Positions 24,645 to 32,290 of a stretch of 53,365 bases of DNA are shown here, piece by piece. Made by a program: the position numbers and the translations under genes. Position 1 is the first letter of the stretch. Each line of letters starts with the position of its first letter. The notes beneath the pieces were generated by a model that was given only the letters and a program-made list of their open reading frames with translations, was not told where the DNA came from and searched no databases. Origin of the DNA: Paraburkholderia phosphatilytica (lineage in GTDB: Bacteria > Pseudomonadota > Gammaproteobacteria > Burkholderiales > Burkholderiaceae); contig NZ_QQOA01000046.1 in NCBI RefSeq assembly GCF_003443895.1, forward strand, positions 1-53,365, written 5' to 3'.

Positions 24645-25268
24645 CTACCGAGGCGCTCTAGCCGAGGCCGCCCGTCCCTTCCTCTTGCCCTCCGCCTCAG
24701 CGCACGATGGATTCAACTGGCGACGGGTCGCTGCCGCGATCTGGTCAGCAAGCGCTGAATCCGGAACGGCGCGAGCGAGCGTCACCGCGCCGATCAGGGC
24801 GGCCAAAGCCGCATACGCACCATCGATTGTCGTCGGAGCATCCACGCACGGCGGTCCGGACGCGATGGCGGACGCGACCTTGCGAAGCTCCGCCTCGAAG
24901 ACGGACCTGGACTCCGCGTCGGCTCGGGCAACCTCGGGAGCGAGGCTCTGCAGTCCGCAGCTCTCAGCCAGATCGCACTTGCGCCGCTCCCCCACATAGA
25001 ACGCGACAAAAGCCGGCCACCACTCATCCGGACGTTCCGTCTGCAGCGCATGAAGCGCGTCGACGACATCCGAGACACCTTCGACGACGGCCTGCCGAAA
25101 CGCCGTCGCCTTGGAATCGAAGTGCACGTAAAAGGCGCCCGAAGTCACACCGGCCTCGCGTGCCAGGCCATCCACGCCCACGCCGCCGAAGCCGCCTTTA
25201 CGGAAGCCGCGGCCGGCCGCCTCGAGAATGCGCCGCCGCGTGACCTCTTTCTGTTCCGTCCTGGACAT
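24645..25268 (-). CDS. TetR family transcriptional repressor
   Basis: 207 residues. The DNA-binding domain is MSRTEQKEVTRRRILEAAGR followed by GFRKGGFGGVGVDGLAREAG and VTSGAFYVHFDSKATAF, a classic TetR helix-turn-helix. The rest is a ligand-binding helical domain with a Cys pair (RRKCDLAESCGLQSL) that could sense thiol-reactive or oxidising compounds, an inference. Two near-identical palindromes lie 48-86 bp upstream of its ATG in the space shared with a divergent tautomerase gene, so it probably represses both itself and that gene. The ATG at 25268 was chosen because the longer frame reads through those operators. Confidence 0.92.
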   Translation of the reverse strand: MSRTEQKEVTRRRILEAAGRGFRKGGFGGVGVDGLAREAGVTSGAFYVHFDSKATAFRQAVVEGVSDVVDALHALQTERPDEWWPAFVAFYVGERRKCDLAESCGLQSLAPEVARADAESRSVFEAELRKVASAIASGPPCVDAPTTIDGAYAALAALIGAVTLARAVPDSALADQIAAATRRQLNPSCAEAEGKRKGRAASARAPR

Positions 25269-25315
25269 GTGACGAATTCCCCAATCGATCTGCCAGTCGA
25301 TATTGTACTTGACCG

Positions 25316-25354
25316 CATAACGATCGTTATGTAAATTGGGATAACGGTCGTTAT
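25316..25354. promoter_or_regulatory. Twin TetR-type operators
   Basis: CATAACGATCGTTATG at 25316-25331 is a perfect 16-bp palindrome. ATAACGGTCGTTAT at 25341-25354 is the same core with one mismatch. The cores start 24 bp apart. They lie between the leftward tetR gene and the rightward tautomerase gene, the standard placement for autoregulated TetR repressors. Binding is inferred from symmetry and position. Confidence 0.75.
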
Positions 25355-25423
25355 GCGAATGGCCGTGCCGCTTCGTCCGATGCGGCTTCAACCCTTTTGC
25401 AGGATCTTGCAGGAGTCACCGCA

Positions 25424-25840
25424 ATGCCTCTCACGCTCACTTTCACCGAAGGCGTTCTTCCCAAAGGCTCGGAGTCCCAGGCAGTCGCCCGCATTACGGA
25501 AGCCTTCCTCAGACACCACGGTCTGGCAGATAACAAGGCCATGGCGCCCAATGTGATCGCGCAGGTTCACGTCCTGCCGCGCTCGTCCACGTTCTCCGGA
25601 GGAAAGGAGTTCGCTGGAGCTTGGATCGAGTGGAAGGTGCCGTCCTTCGCGCTCGCGGACCGCAAGGTGCAGCAGGAATTCTTCGCCGAAGCCACCGAGA
25701 TCGTCCACGAGCTTTCAGGCGGCCGCCAGCCGAAGAACCACATCTATTCGAATGCGGTGCACACCGTCGATGGTTCCTGGAACTGGGACGGCAAGGCGCT
25801 CACCAACGCGGAACTCAGTGAGGTCATCGGCTGGGGCTGA
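25424..25840 (+). CDS. Tautomerase family protein, TetR-controlled
   Basis: 138 residues starting MPLTLTFTEGVLPKGSESQA; removal of Met would expose Pro1, the catalytic residue of the tautomerase superfamily, and the length fits the two-unit fused members. The second half (WIEWKVPSFALADRKVQQEF and EIVHELSGGRQPKNHIYSN) resembles uncharacterised bacterial tautomerase-like proteins. AGGAG lies 8 nt before the ATG. It is divergent from a TetR gene and preceded by two palindromic operators, suggesting induction by a small toxic compound. The reaction is unknown. A longer frame from 25397 is rejected because it hides Pro1 and lacks a ribosome site. Confidence 0.7.
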   Translation: MPLTLTFTEGVLPKGSESQAVARITEAFLRHHGLADNKAMAPNVIAQVHVLPRSSTFSGGKEFAGAWIEWKVPSFALADRKVQQEFFAEATEIVHELSGGRQPKNHIYSNAVHTVDGSWNWDGKALTNAELSEVIGWG

Positions 25841-25885
25841 CTGGACAGGTACCGCCGCGCAGGCGGATAGGCCGGATGCTCGACT

Positions 25886-25907
25886 GCCGGCGGGGGAACC
25901 CGCCGGC
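25886..25907. terminator. GC-rich hairpin between convergent genes
   Basis: Perfect 9-bp arms GCCGGCGGG (25886-25894) and CCCGCCGGC (25899-25907) enclose the loop GGAA, a GNRA-type tetraloop in the plus-strand RNA. It lies 45 bp after the tautomerase stop and 62 bp before the end of the convergent DUF4392 gene. There is no T-run, so it may act as a 3'-end stabiliser or a Rho-assisted terminator. Confidence 0.5.
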
Positions 25908-25914
25908 TGCTCAT

Positions 25915-25940
25915 GCACGTTTGCCACGCACGTTTGCCAC
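25915..25940. repeat. Tandem 13-bp direct repeat
   Basis: GCACGTTTGCCAC occurs twice in direct tandem (25915-25927, 25928-25940), and a third copy begins as GCACG. It lies between convergent genes, next to a hairpin. Probably a small slippage duplication; no function is evident. Confidence 0.6.
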
Positions 25941-25969
25941 GCACGCGCGAACGTACTGCCATCGGAGCG

Positions 25970-26980
25970 CTACCTGAATGCAGGCTCGATGATCGTCGAG
26001 ATCAGTTGCACGATTGCCAGATGAGTCGCCTCGGGTATGCCGTCGACGTTCCCGTCGATCACGTTCGCCACCGAATTGATGAGGCCAACATCGACGCCCC
26101 GCCTCAGCAGCGCGGCCTCGCGCGCCGGACTGTGCGCGAGCGCGGGCTTGCCCATCCTGACCGCGAATGCTCCGGCAATCGCATAGCAACCCCAGTTCGA
26201 GCAGGCCGCTGTCACCAGTACGTCGGTTTCCGTCACGGCGCCGATGCCGGCGCTGCCATCGGGACGCTGATCGCCGAACTTCACATGCTTGCGGACAGCT
26301 TCTGCTACGACGCCCATCCCGATCTCGTTGCCACCATCGCCGACCGCCACAGTGGGAATCTTCCGCGCGATCGCTTCGTCGAACAGAAAGTCGATCCGGG
26401 CCCGGCCCATTCCGTAGTCGATGCCGCGCATGCTGCAGTAGATGCCGTCCACGTTGCGCCCTACGCGTTCGGTCGAAAAGAACAGCGCTGGGCGGTAACG
26501 GTCGATGAGAACCTTCGACGTCTCTTTGGCGCTCGCCTCATCGAGTGGAAAAGGCTCGACGCACACCACCGCGAGACTTCCGTCATCGCGTGCGATCTTC
26601 GCCTGCTCGTAGGGCAGCACAGTGAGACCGGCGCTGGTCAGAATCGCGGAAGTGGTCTCGATCAGCGTCGCTTCGACGAACGCGATACAGAGCGCCTTCT
26701 TCGCGAGGGACAGCGCTCTGACGATAGCCGCAAGACCGGCCGGACCATCGTTCTCGCCAATCGTCGGCGAGACCCACGCGCGCGATACCGAGCCTGTCGT
26801 CACAAACACGTTCGCACGTTCAGGAATCGCGGCCAGTGCATCCGCAGCCGCGCCGACGAGCGACGAGCGCTGGCGTTCGCGTGCCGCGCGATGGAGATGT
26901 TCGACTCCGCGACCGCCAAGATCCAGCGACACCAGTGCATCGAGACGATCGTCGATTGCGCTGAAGGTGTGTTCAGCCAT
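25970..26980 (-). CDS. DUF4392 (D-glutamate cyclase-like) protein 1
   Basis: 336 residues. The family motifs are ENDGPAGLAAIVRAL, TVAVGDGGNEIGMGV and CSNWGCYAIAGAF, as in the C-terminal domain of D-glutamate cyclase (DGLUCY), which converts D-glutamate to 5-oxo-D-proline. Residues ~60-80 (VFVTTGSVSRAWVSPTIGEN) form the other end of the fold. No membrane segment or signal is seen, so it is cytosolic. It is the last gene of a six-gene operon and has a paralogue three positions upstream, separated by a SelA-like PLP enzyme. The ATG at 26980 has GGGGGA upstream and starts 2 nt after the PLP gene stop. Substrate unknown, probably a D-amino acid or lactam. Confidence 0.8.
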   Translation of the reverse strand: MAEHTFSAIDDRLDALVSLDLGGRGVEHLHRAARERQRSSLVGAAADALAAIPERANVFVTTGSVSRAWVSPTIGENDGPAGLAAIVRALSLAKKALCIAFVEATLIETTSAILTSAGLTVLPYEQAKIARDDGSLAVVCVEPFPLDEASAKETSKVLIDRYRPALFFSTERVGRNVDGIYCSMRGIDYGMGRARIDFLFDEAIARKIPTVAVGDGGNEIGMGVVAEAVRKHVKFGDQRPDGSAGIGAVTETDVLVTAACSNWGCYAIAGAFAVRMGKPALAHSPAREAALLRRGVDVGLINSVANVIDGNVDGIPEATHLAIVQLISTIIEPAFR

Positions 26981-26982
26981 GA

Positions 26983-28299
26983 TCAATCCCCCAGGACAAG
27001 TTGCCGGATCGCATCGCGGTCGCCAATCATCTTCGCTACCTTGTCGAGCGACAGCAAAACCGCTGCAACCACCGCGTCGAATCCACCGACGCGGTCCAAT
27101 GCGTCGAGCGTTGGCTTCAGGCGCAACGACACCCGTGCACCGGGCTGCCCATGCGTGTTGACGGTCAGGATGCCGTAGTCGTTCAGCAGCACCATGCCAA
27201 GCGCCGACGTCGCTTCACATGGCACGACGACAGGCTGCGCGTGCTCGTCTCCGGCCAGCTTCAGCAGCACGCACAGCACCGCGTCCTCATCGATCATCGG
27301 GCCGAGATCGCTGCGCTGCACGAGTTGCCTGCCGAGTTTCGCCTCGAGAATCGCAGCGAGCTGCTGCCCCGCCGCCGACTCCTTGCGCAGGTCGTCCGGC
27401 TGATACTTCTGGAGCGAGCGCAGCACGGCGGCCGCGATCGGCGCGCGGGCTTCCATGCCGAACTCCGCTCCCTTCGCGGCGGCTGCCGTCACCAGTTCCG
27501 CACGCCCGACGAGCACGCCCGCTCGCGGTCCGGAGAGGCCCGCCTTGTCACAGTTCGTGATCGACAGATCGGCGCCGAGCTGAAGGCTCAACTGTCCACC
27601 GTGCAGTACGGTGCGCAGACGCGCGCCGTACGCTTCGTCCAGCAACACTTTCGCGCCCAGCGCGTGCGCGTGCTGAACGACTTCCTGTGTGACGTGATCA
27701 TCGAGCCGCTCGAGACTGCTGGTCACCGTCGTGACGACCACCAGTGCGGGTCGATGCGTCTCGATGACCTTGAGCCATTCCTTGTCGCCCTGAATCTCGT
27801 GAACGCTCACGCCCGCGATCTTCGCGCCGCGTATAACCGACGCATGCGAGCGTCCGCCGGGCGGCACCACGGAGACAATGGATCGCCCACCTGCCAGCGC
27901 GCCAATCGTCGCGATGATGCCGGCGCTCGTCCGGTTGAACGTCGCCACTGCGTCGGTACCGCGTCCGCCCATATGGCCGATCGCGACCTCGCGCAATTCC
28001 TCCGCGGCGAGGCCGGGACCAACCCACTCTTCGCAGAGTGTTCCAATGTCGTCCGCACTCACCGGAAAGTCGCGCTGGTTGCCGGTGAACACGCCGATCG
28101 ATTGCGCGCCAAACAGCTTGACGCGCTGCGCTGCGATGGCTTGACCTTGTCGCAAGCGCAGCGCTTCGTCGACGCTCGAGCGGATGATGGTGCCGCGTGC
28201 GAAGCCCACCGTCGGGTCGATCGGATTGCCGAAGCTGTCGGTCCTGACTACGTGCTGAGCGGGCGCGTCCGAGTTGCCCGCCTGCCTGACTTCGCTCAT
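26983..28299 (-). CDS. SelA/DgaE-like PLP-dependent enzyme
   Basis: 438 residues. The fold-type I PLP pattern is NRTSAGIIATIGALAGGRS near residue 122, VLLDEAYGARLRT with the cofactor-pyridine Asp221, and TNCDKAGLSGPRAGVLVG with the likely Schiff-base Lys252. That DK-x-GPxAG context is shared with selenocysteine synthase SelA and D-glucosaminate-6-phosphate ammonia-lyase DgaE rather than with transaminases, so an elimination or replacement reaction on a D- or hydroxy-amino acid is likely. The ATG at 28299 has GAGGA at 7 nt. It sits between two DUF4392 genes in an operon with a transporter and two dehydrogenases. Exact reaction unknown. Confidence 0.75.
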   Translation of the reverse strand: MSEVRQAGNSDAPAQHVVRTDSFGNPIDPTVGFARGTIIRSSVDEALRLRQGQAIAAQRVKLFGAQSIGVFTGNQRDFPVSADDIGTLCEEWVGPGLAAEELREVAIGHMGGRGTDAVATFNRTSAGIIATIGALAGGRSIVSVVPPGGRSHASVIRGAKIAGVSVHEIQGDKEWLKVIETHRPALVVVTTVTSSLERLDDHVTQEVVQHAHALGAKVLLDEAYGARLRTVLHGGQLSLQLGADLSITNCDKAGLSGPRAGVLVGRAELVTAAAAKGAEFGMEARAPIAAAVLRSLQKYQPDDLRKESAAGQQLAAILEAKLGRQLVQRSDLGPMIDEDAVLCVLLKLAGDEHAQPVVVPCEATSALGMVLLNDYGILTVNTHGQPGARVSLRLKPTLDALDRVGGFDAVVAAVLLSLDKVAKMIGDRDAIRQLVLGD

Positions 28300-28363
28300 A
28301 AGAAATTCCTCTGCATTGAATGAGGTGCTGCTGCGAGAGTTCAATGGGGTTATCGCGCGCCAT

Positions 28364-29389
28364 TCATAGCGATACGTTGACGACGCTGCGAAGCAGTTCC
28401 ACAAACGCGGCATGACCTTGCCAGCCGATGCCGTCTACGGCCACGTCGGCTCTTGAGGTGGCGCCGTCTCGCGCGCCCGCGCGTACCGTCGCCGCAATGA
28501 GCTCATGGTCGAGCTTCGAGCTGTGCAGCAGATCGGCATTGCGAAGGCGCGCGGCCAGTGCAGCCGCTACCGCGTAAGCGCCCCAGTTCGACACGGACGC
28601 GCTGACCACCACGTCCGTCGCCGTGACCGTCACCACGCCTGACGCATGGCCGGCAAGCGATCTGCCTCCGTACGGATGCACCGCCGTGATCGAGTCGCGC
28701 ACTGCGCCGAAGCCCACTTCATTGCCACCGTCACCAATCCCGATGGTCAGCACGCCACGTTTGCGCGCGCATTCGGCAAGCTGATAGACATGCCCGACGT
28801 CGTCGGGATTGCGGCAGTCGCCGCGCACGCCGTGAAAAAAGCCTTCGCGATTCGGGCCGTCACGCTCGACGAACACAACGGCGGCCGGCCGGTATTCGTC
28901 CATCAACGACTGCGCCACCTGTTTGCCCGATTCGAGCCCGAGCGGAAAGCAGACGGTCGAAACCGCGCTCGTATCGAGCTCCGCATTGATCGTCGCGGCA
29001 ACCGCCATAACCGGCGCCACGTGCGCGTCTTCGGTCACGAGCACCACACGCACGCCGAACGCCAGCACGAGCGCCCGCGCCAGCACAGCGGCGCCGACCG
29101 GCCCGTCGGTTTCGCCGTGCGGCAGCTTCGGCGGCGTACCCGCGCCGGTCCCGATGAGGACGACGTCGCCGCGGGACAGCGTATCGGCCAGCCTGCGAGC
29201 CGCCAGCGAACTCAGCGGCTCGCCGTGCCAGGCGCGACAGACCTCGTACATCGGCACGACATAGCCGGCCGGCAGGCCGCCGTCGAGCGGACGGATCTCG
29301 ACGGTCATCAACCGGTCGATGCGCTCGCCGGTGATCTGGTCGTTCGTGGGCGTCATCGCGAGACCACGCTCAACGGTCGATCGGCTCAC
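28364..29389 (-). CDS. DUF4392 (D-glutamate cyclase-like) protein 2
   Basis: 341 residues from a GTG start that overlaps the transporter gene by 20 bp and has AAGGAG at 8 nt; an in-frame ATG at 29356 is the alternative. It shares the family motifs of its paralogue in this operon: DGPVGAAVLARALVL, TIGIGDGGNEVGFGA and SNWGAYAVAAALA. Its N-terminal region differs (VVLIGTGAGTPPKLPHGET), so the two copies have diverged and may act on different intermediates or form a heteromer. Predicted cytosolic; the reaction is presumed to be cyclisation or hydrolysis at a glutamate-like substrate by analogy with DGLUCY. Confidence 0.8.
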   Translation of the reverse strand: MSRSTVERGLAMTPTNDQITGERIDRLMTVEIRPLDGGLPAGYVVPMYEVCRAWHGEPLSSLAARRLADTLSRGDVVLIGTGAGTPPKLPHGETDGPVGAAVLARALVLAFGVRVVLVTEDAHVAPVMAVAATINAELDTSAVSTVCFPLGLESGKQVAQSLMDEYRPAAVVFVERDGPNREGFFHGVRGDCRNPDDVGHVYQLAECARKRGVLTIGIGDGGNEVGFGAVRDSITAVHPYGGRSLAGHASGVVTVTATDVVVSASVSNWGAYAVAAALAARLRNADLLHSSKLDHELIAATVRAGARDGATSRADVAVDGIGWQGHAAFVELLRSVVNVSL

Positions 29390-30686
29390 GGAAGGTCTCC
29401 TTCACCAGCAGCACGCAGATCAGCGAAATCACGGCCGCGGCCACCACGTACCAGGACACCGCCATCGAATTGCCGCTGCGCGCGACAAGCCACGCAGCGA
29501 TGAGCGGCGTCGGCGCGCTTGAGACGATCCCTGACAACTGATAGGCCGTCGACGATCCGCTGAAGCGGTAGCGGGTTGGATATTGCTCGGCGTAAATCAC
29601 GCCATGCAACGATCCGGTCGATGCATGCCCGATGCCAAGACCGAGCGACAGCGCGATCGTGATCAGCACAGGGTTGCCCGTATCGAGCAGCGCGAACATC
29701 GGAAACGCGTAGACCGCGAAGAAGATCGCGCCAAAACCGTAGACCACCTTGCGGCCAAGCTTGTCGGAGAGCCAGCCGAACACCGGTTGCATGACGAGAT
29801 CGACGGCCGCGGCGATCAGCAATCCGGTCGACGCTACGCTGCGTGGCAGGTGCAACGTGGTGGTGATGTAGGTCAGCGCGTAGACGGTGATCAGAAAGTA
29901 GCCGACGTTTGCCGCGGTCTGGAAGAACACCATGATGAGGGTCTTCATCTTCTCGTTCTGCCAGACTTCGAGCAACGGCACGCGCGCAACGTTGCCGGAC
30001 GCTTTCACCTTTTCGAAGTTCGGCGGCTCGCTGACCTGCAGCCGGATATACATGCCGACCGCGAGCAACGCGAGGCTGAAGATGAACGGCAGCCGCCATC
30101 CCCACGCGAAGAACTGCGTGTCGGGCAGACTCGAGACGACCGCGAACGCACCGGTGGAGACGAGCAGACCCGCGGGAACACCCATCTGCATGGTTGCGCC
30201 GAAGAGCCCGCGCCGTCCTTCAGGAGCATGTTCGACCGACATCAGCGCGGCACCGCCCCACTCGCCGCCCAGCGCGAAACCCTGCACGATGCGCAGCAGA
30301 ATCAACAGCGCCGGACTCCAGTAGCCGACCGCGTTGTACGACGGAAGAAACCCGATCCCCGCCGTACAAAGCCCCATCACGAGCAACGTGAAGATCAGCA
30401 TTTTCTTGCGGCCGATGCGGTCGCCGAAATGGCCGATCACCATGCCGCCAAGCGGACGCAGAATAAACGCGACGGCAAACGACGCCATCGATGCGAGCGT
30501 GGCGAGTTCCGGCGTCAGCTCGTTGAAAAACACCTTCGGAAAAACCAGTGCGGCGGCGGTGCCGTACAGAAAGTAGTCGTACCACTCCACCGTCGTGCCG
30601 ATGAACGAGCTGAACGCCGCTCGTGTCGACGCGGAGCGCGATTCGCGCTCGACCTCGTTGGTGGTTGCTTCCAGATGTGCACTCAT
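29370..30686 (-). CDS. MHS-type major facilitator transporter
   Basis: 438 residues with twelve predicted membrane spans. The metabolite:H+ symporter signature is clear: SSFIGTTVEWYDYFLYGTAA at the N-terminus, FILRPLGGMVIGHFGDRIGR with the MFS loop, and LRIVQGFALGGEWGGAALMS. Relatives such as ProP, KgtP and ShiA import small carboxylates, betaines or amino acids with protons. Here it is in the operon of the two DUF4392 genes and the PLP enzyme, and probably brings in their substrate. Its end overlaps the next gene by 20 bp and a hairpin lies between it and the upstream aldehyde dehydrogenase. Confidence 0.93.
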   Translation of the reverse strand: MSAHLEATTNEVERESRSASTRAAFSSFIGTTVEWYDYFLYGTAAALVFPKVFFNELTPELATLASMASFAVAFILRPLGGMVIGHFGDRIGRKKMLIFTLLVMGLCTAGIGFLPSYNAVGYWSPALLILLRIVQGFALGGEWGGAALMSVEHAPEGRRGLFGATMQMGVPAGLLVSTGAFAVVSSLPDTQFFAWGWRLPFIFSLALLAVGMYIRLQVSEPPNFEKVKASGNVARVPLLEVWQNEKMKTLIMVFFQTAANVGYFLITVYALTYITTTLHLPRSVASTGLLIAAAVDLVMQPVFGWLSDKLGRKVVYGFGAIFFAVYAFPMFALLDTGNPVLITIALSLGLGIGHASTGSLHGVIYAEQYPTRYRFSGSSTAYQLSGIVSSAPTPLIAAWLVARSGNSMAVSWYVVAAAVISLICVLLVKETFREPIDR

Positions 30687-30722
30687 GTCTCACTCCAAAC
30701 CGTTGCTTCGTGTGGTTGGCGG

Positions 30723-30746
30723 CAGCCCGGTCCACTCGCCGGGCTG
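30723..30746 (-). terminator. Intercistronic hairpin
   Basis: Arms CAGCCCGG (30723-30730) and CCGGGCTG (30739-30746) with an 8-nt loop lie in the 78-bp gap between the aldehyde dehydrogenase gene and the downstream transporter gene, both leftward. There is no U-tract. It could be an RNA processing or stabilising element that sets different levels of dehydrogenase and transporter message, or a partial terminator. Confidence 0.4.
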
Positions 30747-30764
30747 TCTCGTGTGTGACGACCG

Positions 30765-32264
30765 TCAGACGTTGATCGTCACGCTTTTGCGTGCGGTGTA
30801 GGCCTCGAGCGCGCCTTCGATCGAGTACTCGGCCCCGATGCCGCTCTGCTTCGCACCTCCGTACGACATGCCGGGAATCTGGCCGCCGGCGCGGTTGACC
30901 TGCAGCCAGCCCGCGTCGATCTGCGTGGTGACCTTTAGTGCCGTTGTGATGTCGTTCGTGAAGACGTAGGCGGCGAGACCATAGACGGTGTCGTTCGCCC
31001 ACTGGATCACTTCATCTTCGTCGGTCCAGGGAATCGCGACCAGCACCGGACCGAACACCTCTTCGCGCGCCACGCGCCAGCCGTTGTCCACGCCCGCGAA
31101 AATCACCGGCTCGGGGAAGAAGCCCTTCGCATCTTCGACGGCGGGAGGCAGCGAACCGGTCAGCACCGTCGCGCCCGCGTCGATCGCTTCCTTGATGAAC
31201 GCGCGCACTTCCGAGTAGCGCTCCGCGTTGATGATCGCGCCGATGTCGTTCGATTCGTCGAGCGAATCGCCGATCTTCAGTTCCTTGACCTTCGCGACGA
31301 GCTTCGTCATCACGATGTCCCACACGTCCTTGTGAACGTACAGGCGCGATCCCGCCGTGCACGACTGTCCCTGACGCGCAAAGCGCATTGCGTTGATGAT
31401 GCCGGTCACCGTCGCATCGACATAGTCGGGCGTCGCGGCATCCGGATACACGATGCATGGGCTCTTGCCGCCGAGTTCCAGGGTGGCGTGGCCGATGCGG
31501 TCGGCAACCGCATGACCGACCAGCTTGCCCACTTCGAGCGAGCCGGTGAACGATACTTTCGCGACATCGGGATGCGCGGCAAGCGGCGCACCCGCGTCGA
31601 TGCCGGTGCCCGTCACCACGTTGAACACGCCTGCGGGGAAGAGACCGGTTGCCAGTTCGGCGATCTTGATCACGGCGAGCGGCGCATCTTCGGCAGGCTT
31701 CAGCACCAGCGTATTGCCGGTGCCGAGCGCCATACCAATCTTCACGGCGGCCAGCACCACCGGCGAATTCCATGGAATGATCGCGCCGACCACGCCGAGC
31801 GGCTCACGCGTCGAATAGCTGAAGAGGCCTGGGCCGAGCGGCAGTGTTTCGCCCTTCTGCTCTGCGACGACGCCGCCGTAGTAGCGCAGCACTTCGGCCG
31901 CGCCCAGCACTTCGGGGCGGCTTTGCGTGCGCAGCGCGTTGCCGCTTTCCGCAGCCAGCACGCGGGCAATTTCCTCCGCGTGAGCGGTGACGCGATTGCC
32001 CAGCTCCGTCAGCAATGCGCCACGAGCACGCGACGCGAGGCGGCGCCATGCCGGAAACGCGTTGCGTGCCGCGGCGACGGCCGCCTTCACGTCTTCGGCA
32101 TCGCTTGCGCCGATGGTGGCGAGCTTGTCGCGGCGCGATGGATTTTCGATGTCGAGCGTGTTGCCATTGGCAGGAACGCGCCATTCGTTGTCGATCAGCA
32201 GGCCGGTGATGCCCGCTTTCGGCAGTACGATTTCAGGAGCGACATGATCGGTGCGAGAGTTCAC
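30765..32264 (-). CDS. Aldehyde dehydrogenase family protein
   Basis: 499 residues, a normal size. Catalytic features are visible: PLGVVGAIIPWNSPVVLAA, KPAEDAPLAVIKIAEL, the general-base Glu in TLELGGKSPCIVY, and the nucleophile Cys in FARQGQSCTAGSRLYV. It oxidises an aldehyde to the acid with NAD(P)+. The GTG at 32264 was chosen for GAGGA at 6 nt. It follows the 3-hydroxyisobutyrate-dehydrogenase-like gene by 26 bp, and that enzyme would supply a semialdehyde, so the two likely catalyse consecutive oxidations of the same compound. Substrate unknown. Confidence 0.92.
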   Translation of the reverse strand: MNSRTDHVAPEIVLPKAGITGLLIDNEWRVPANGNTLDIENPSRRDKLATIGASDAEDVKAAVAAARNAFPAWRRLASRARGALLTELGNRVTAHAEEIARVLAAESGNALRTQSRPEVLGAAEVLRYYGGVVAEQKGETLPLGPGLFSYSTREPLGVVGAIIPWNSPVVLAAVKIGMALGTGNTLVLKPAEDAPLAVIKIAELATGLFPAGVFNVVTGTGIDAGAPLAAHPDVAKVSFTGSLEVGKLVGHAVADRIGHATLELGGKSPCIVYPDAATPDYVDATVTGIINAMRFARQGQSCTAGSRLYVHKDVWDIVMTKLVAKVKELKIGDSLDESNDIGAIINAERYSEVRAFIKEAIDAGATVLTGSLPPAVEDAKGFFPEPVIFAGVDNGWRVAREEVFGPVLVAIPWTDEDEVIQWANDTVYGLAAYVFTNDITTALKVTTQIDAGWLQVNRAGGQIPGMSYGGAKQSGIGAEYSIEGALEAYTARKSVTINV

Positions 32265-32290
32265 TGTGATTCCTCGTATTGAATGCGTTA

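Noticed and set aside
25915..25940. Tandem 13-bp repeat as a CRISPR-like or iteron array
   Set aside because: Only two full copies without spacers and no replication or Cas genes nearby.
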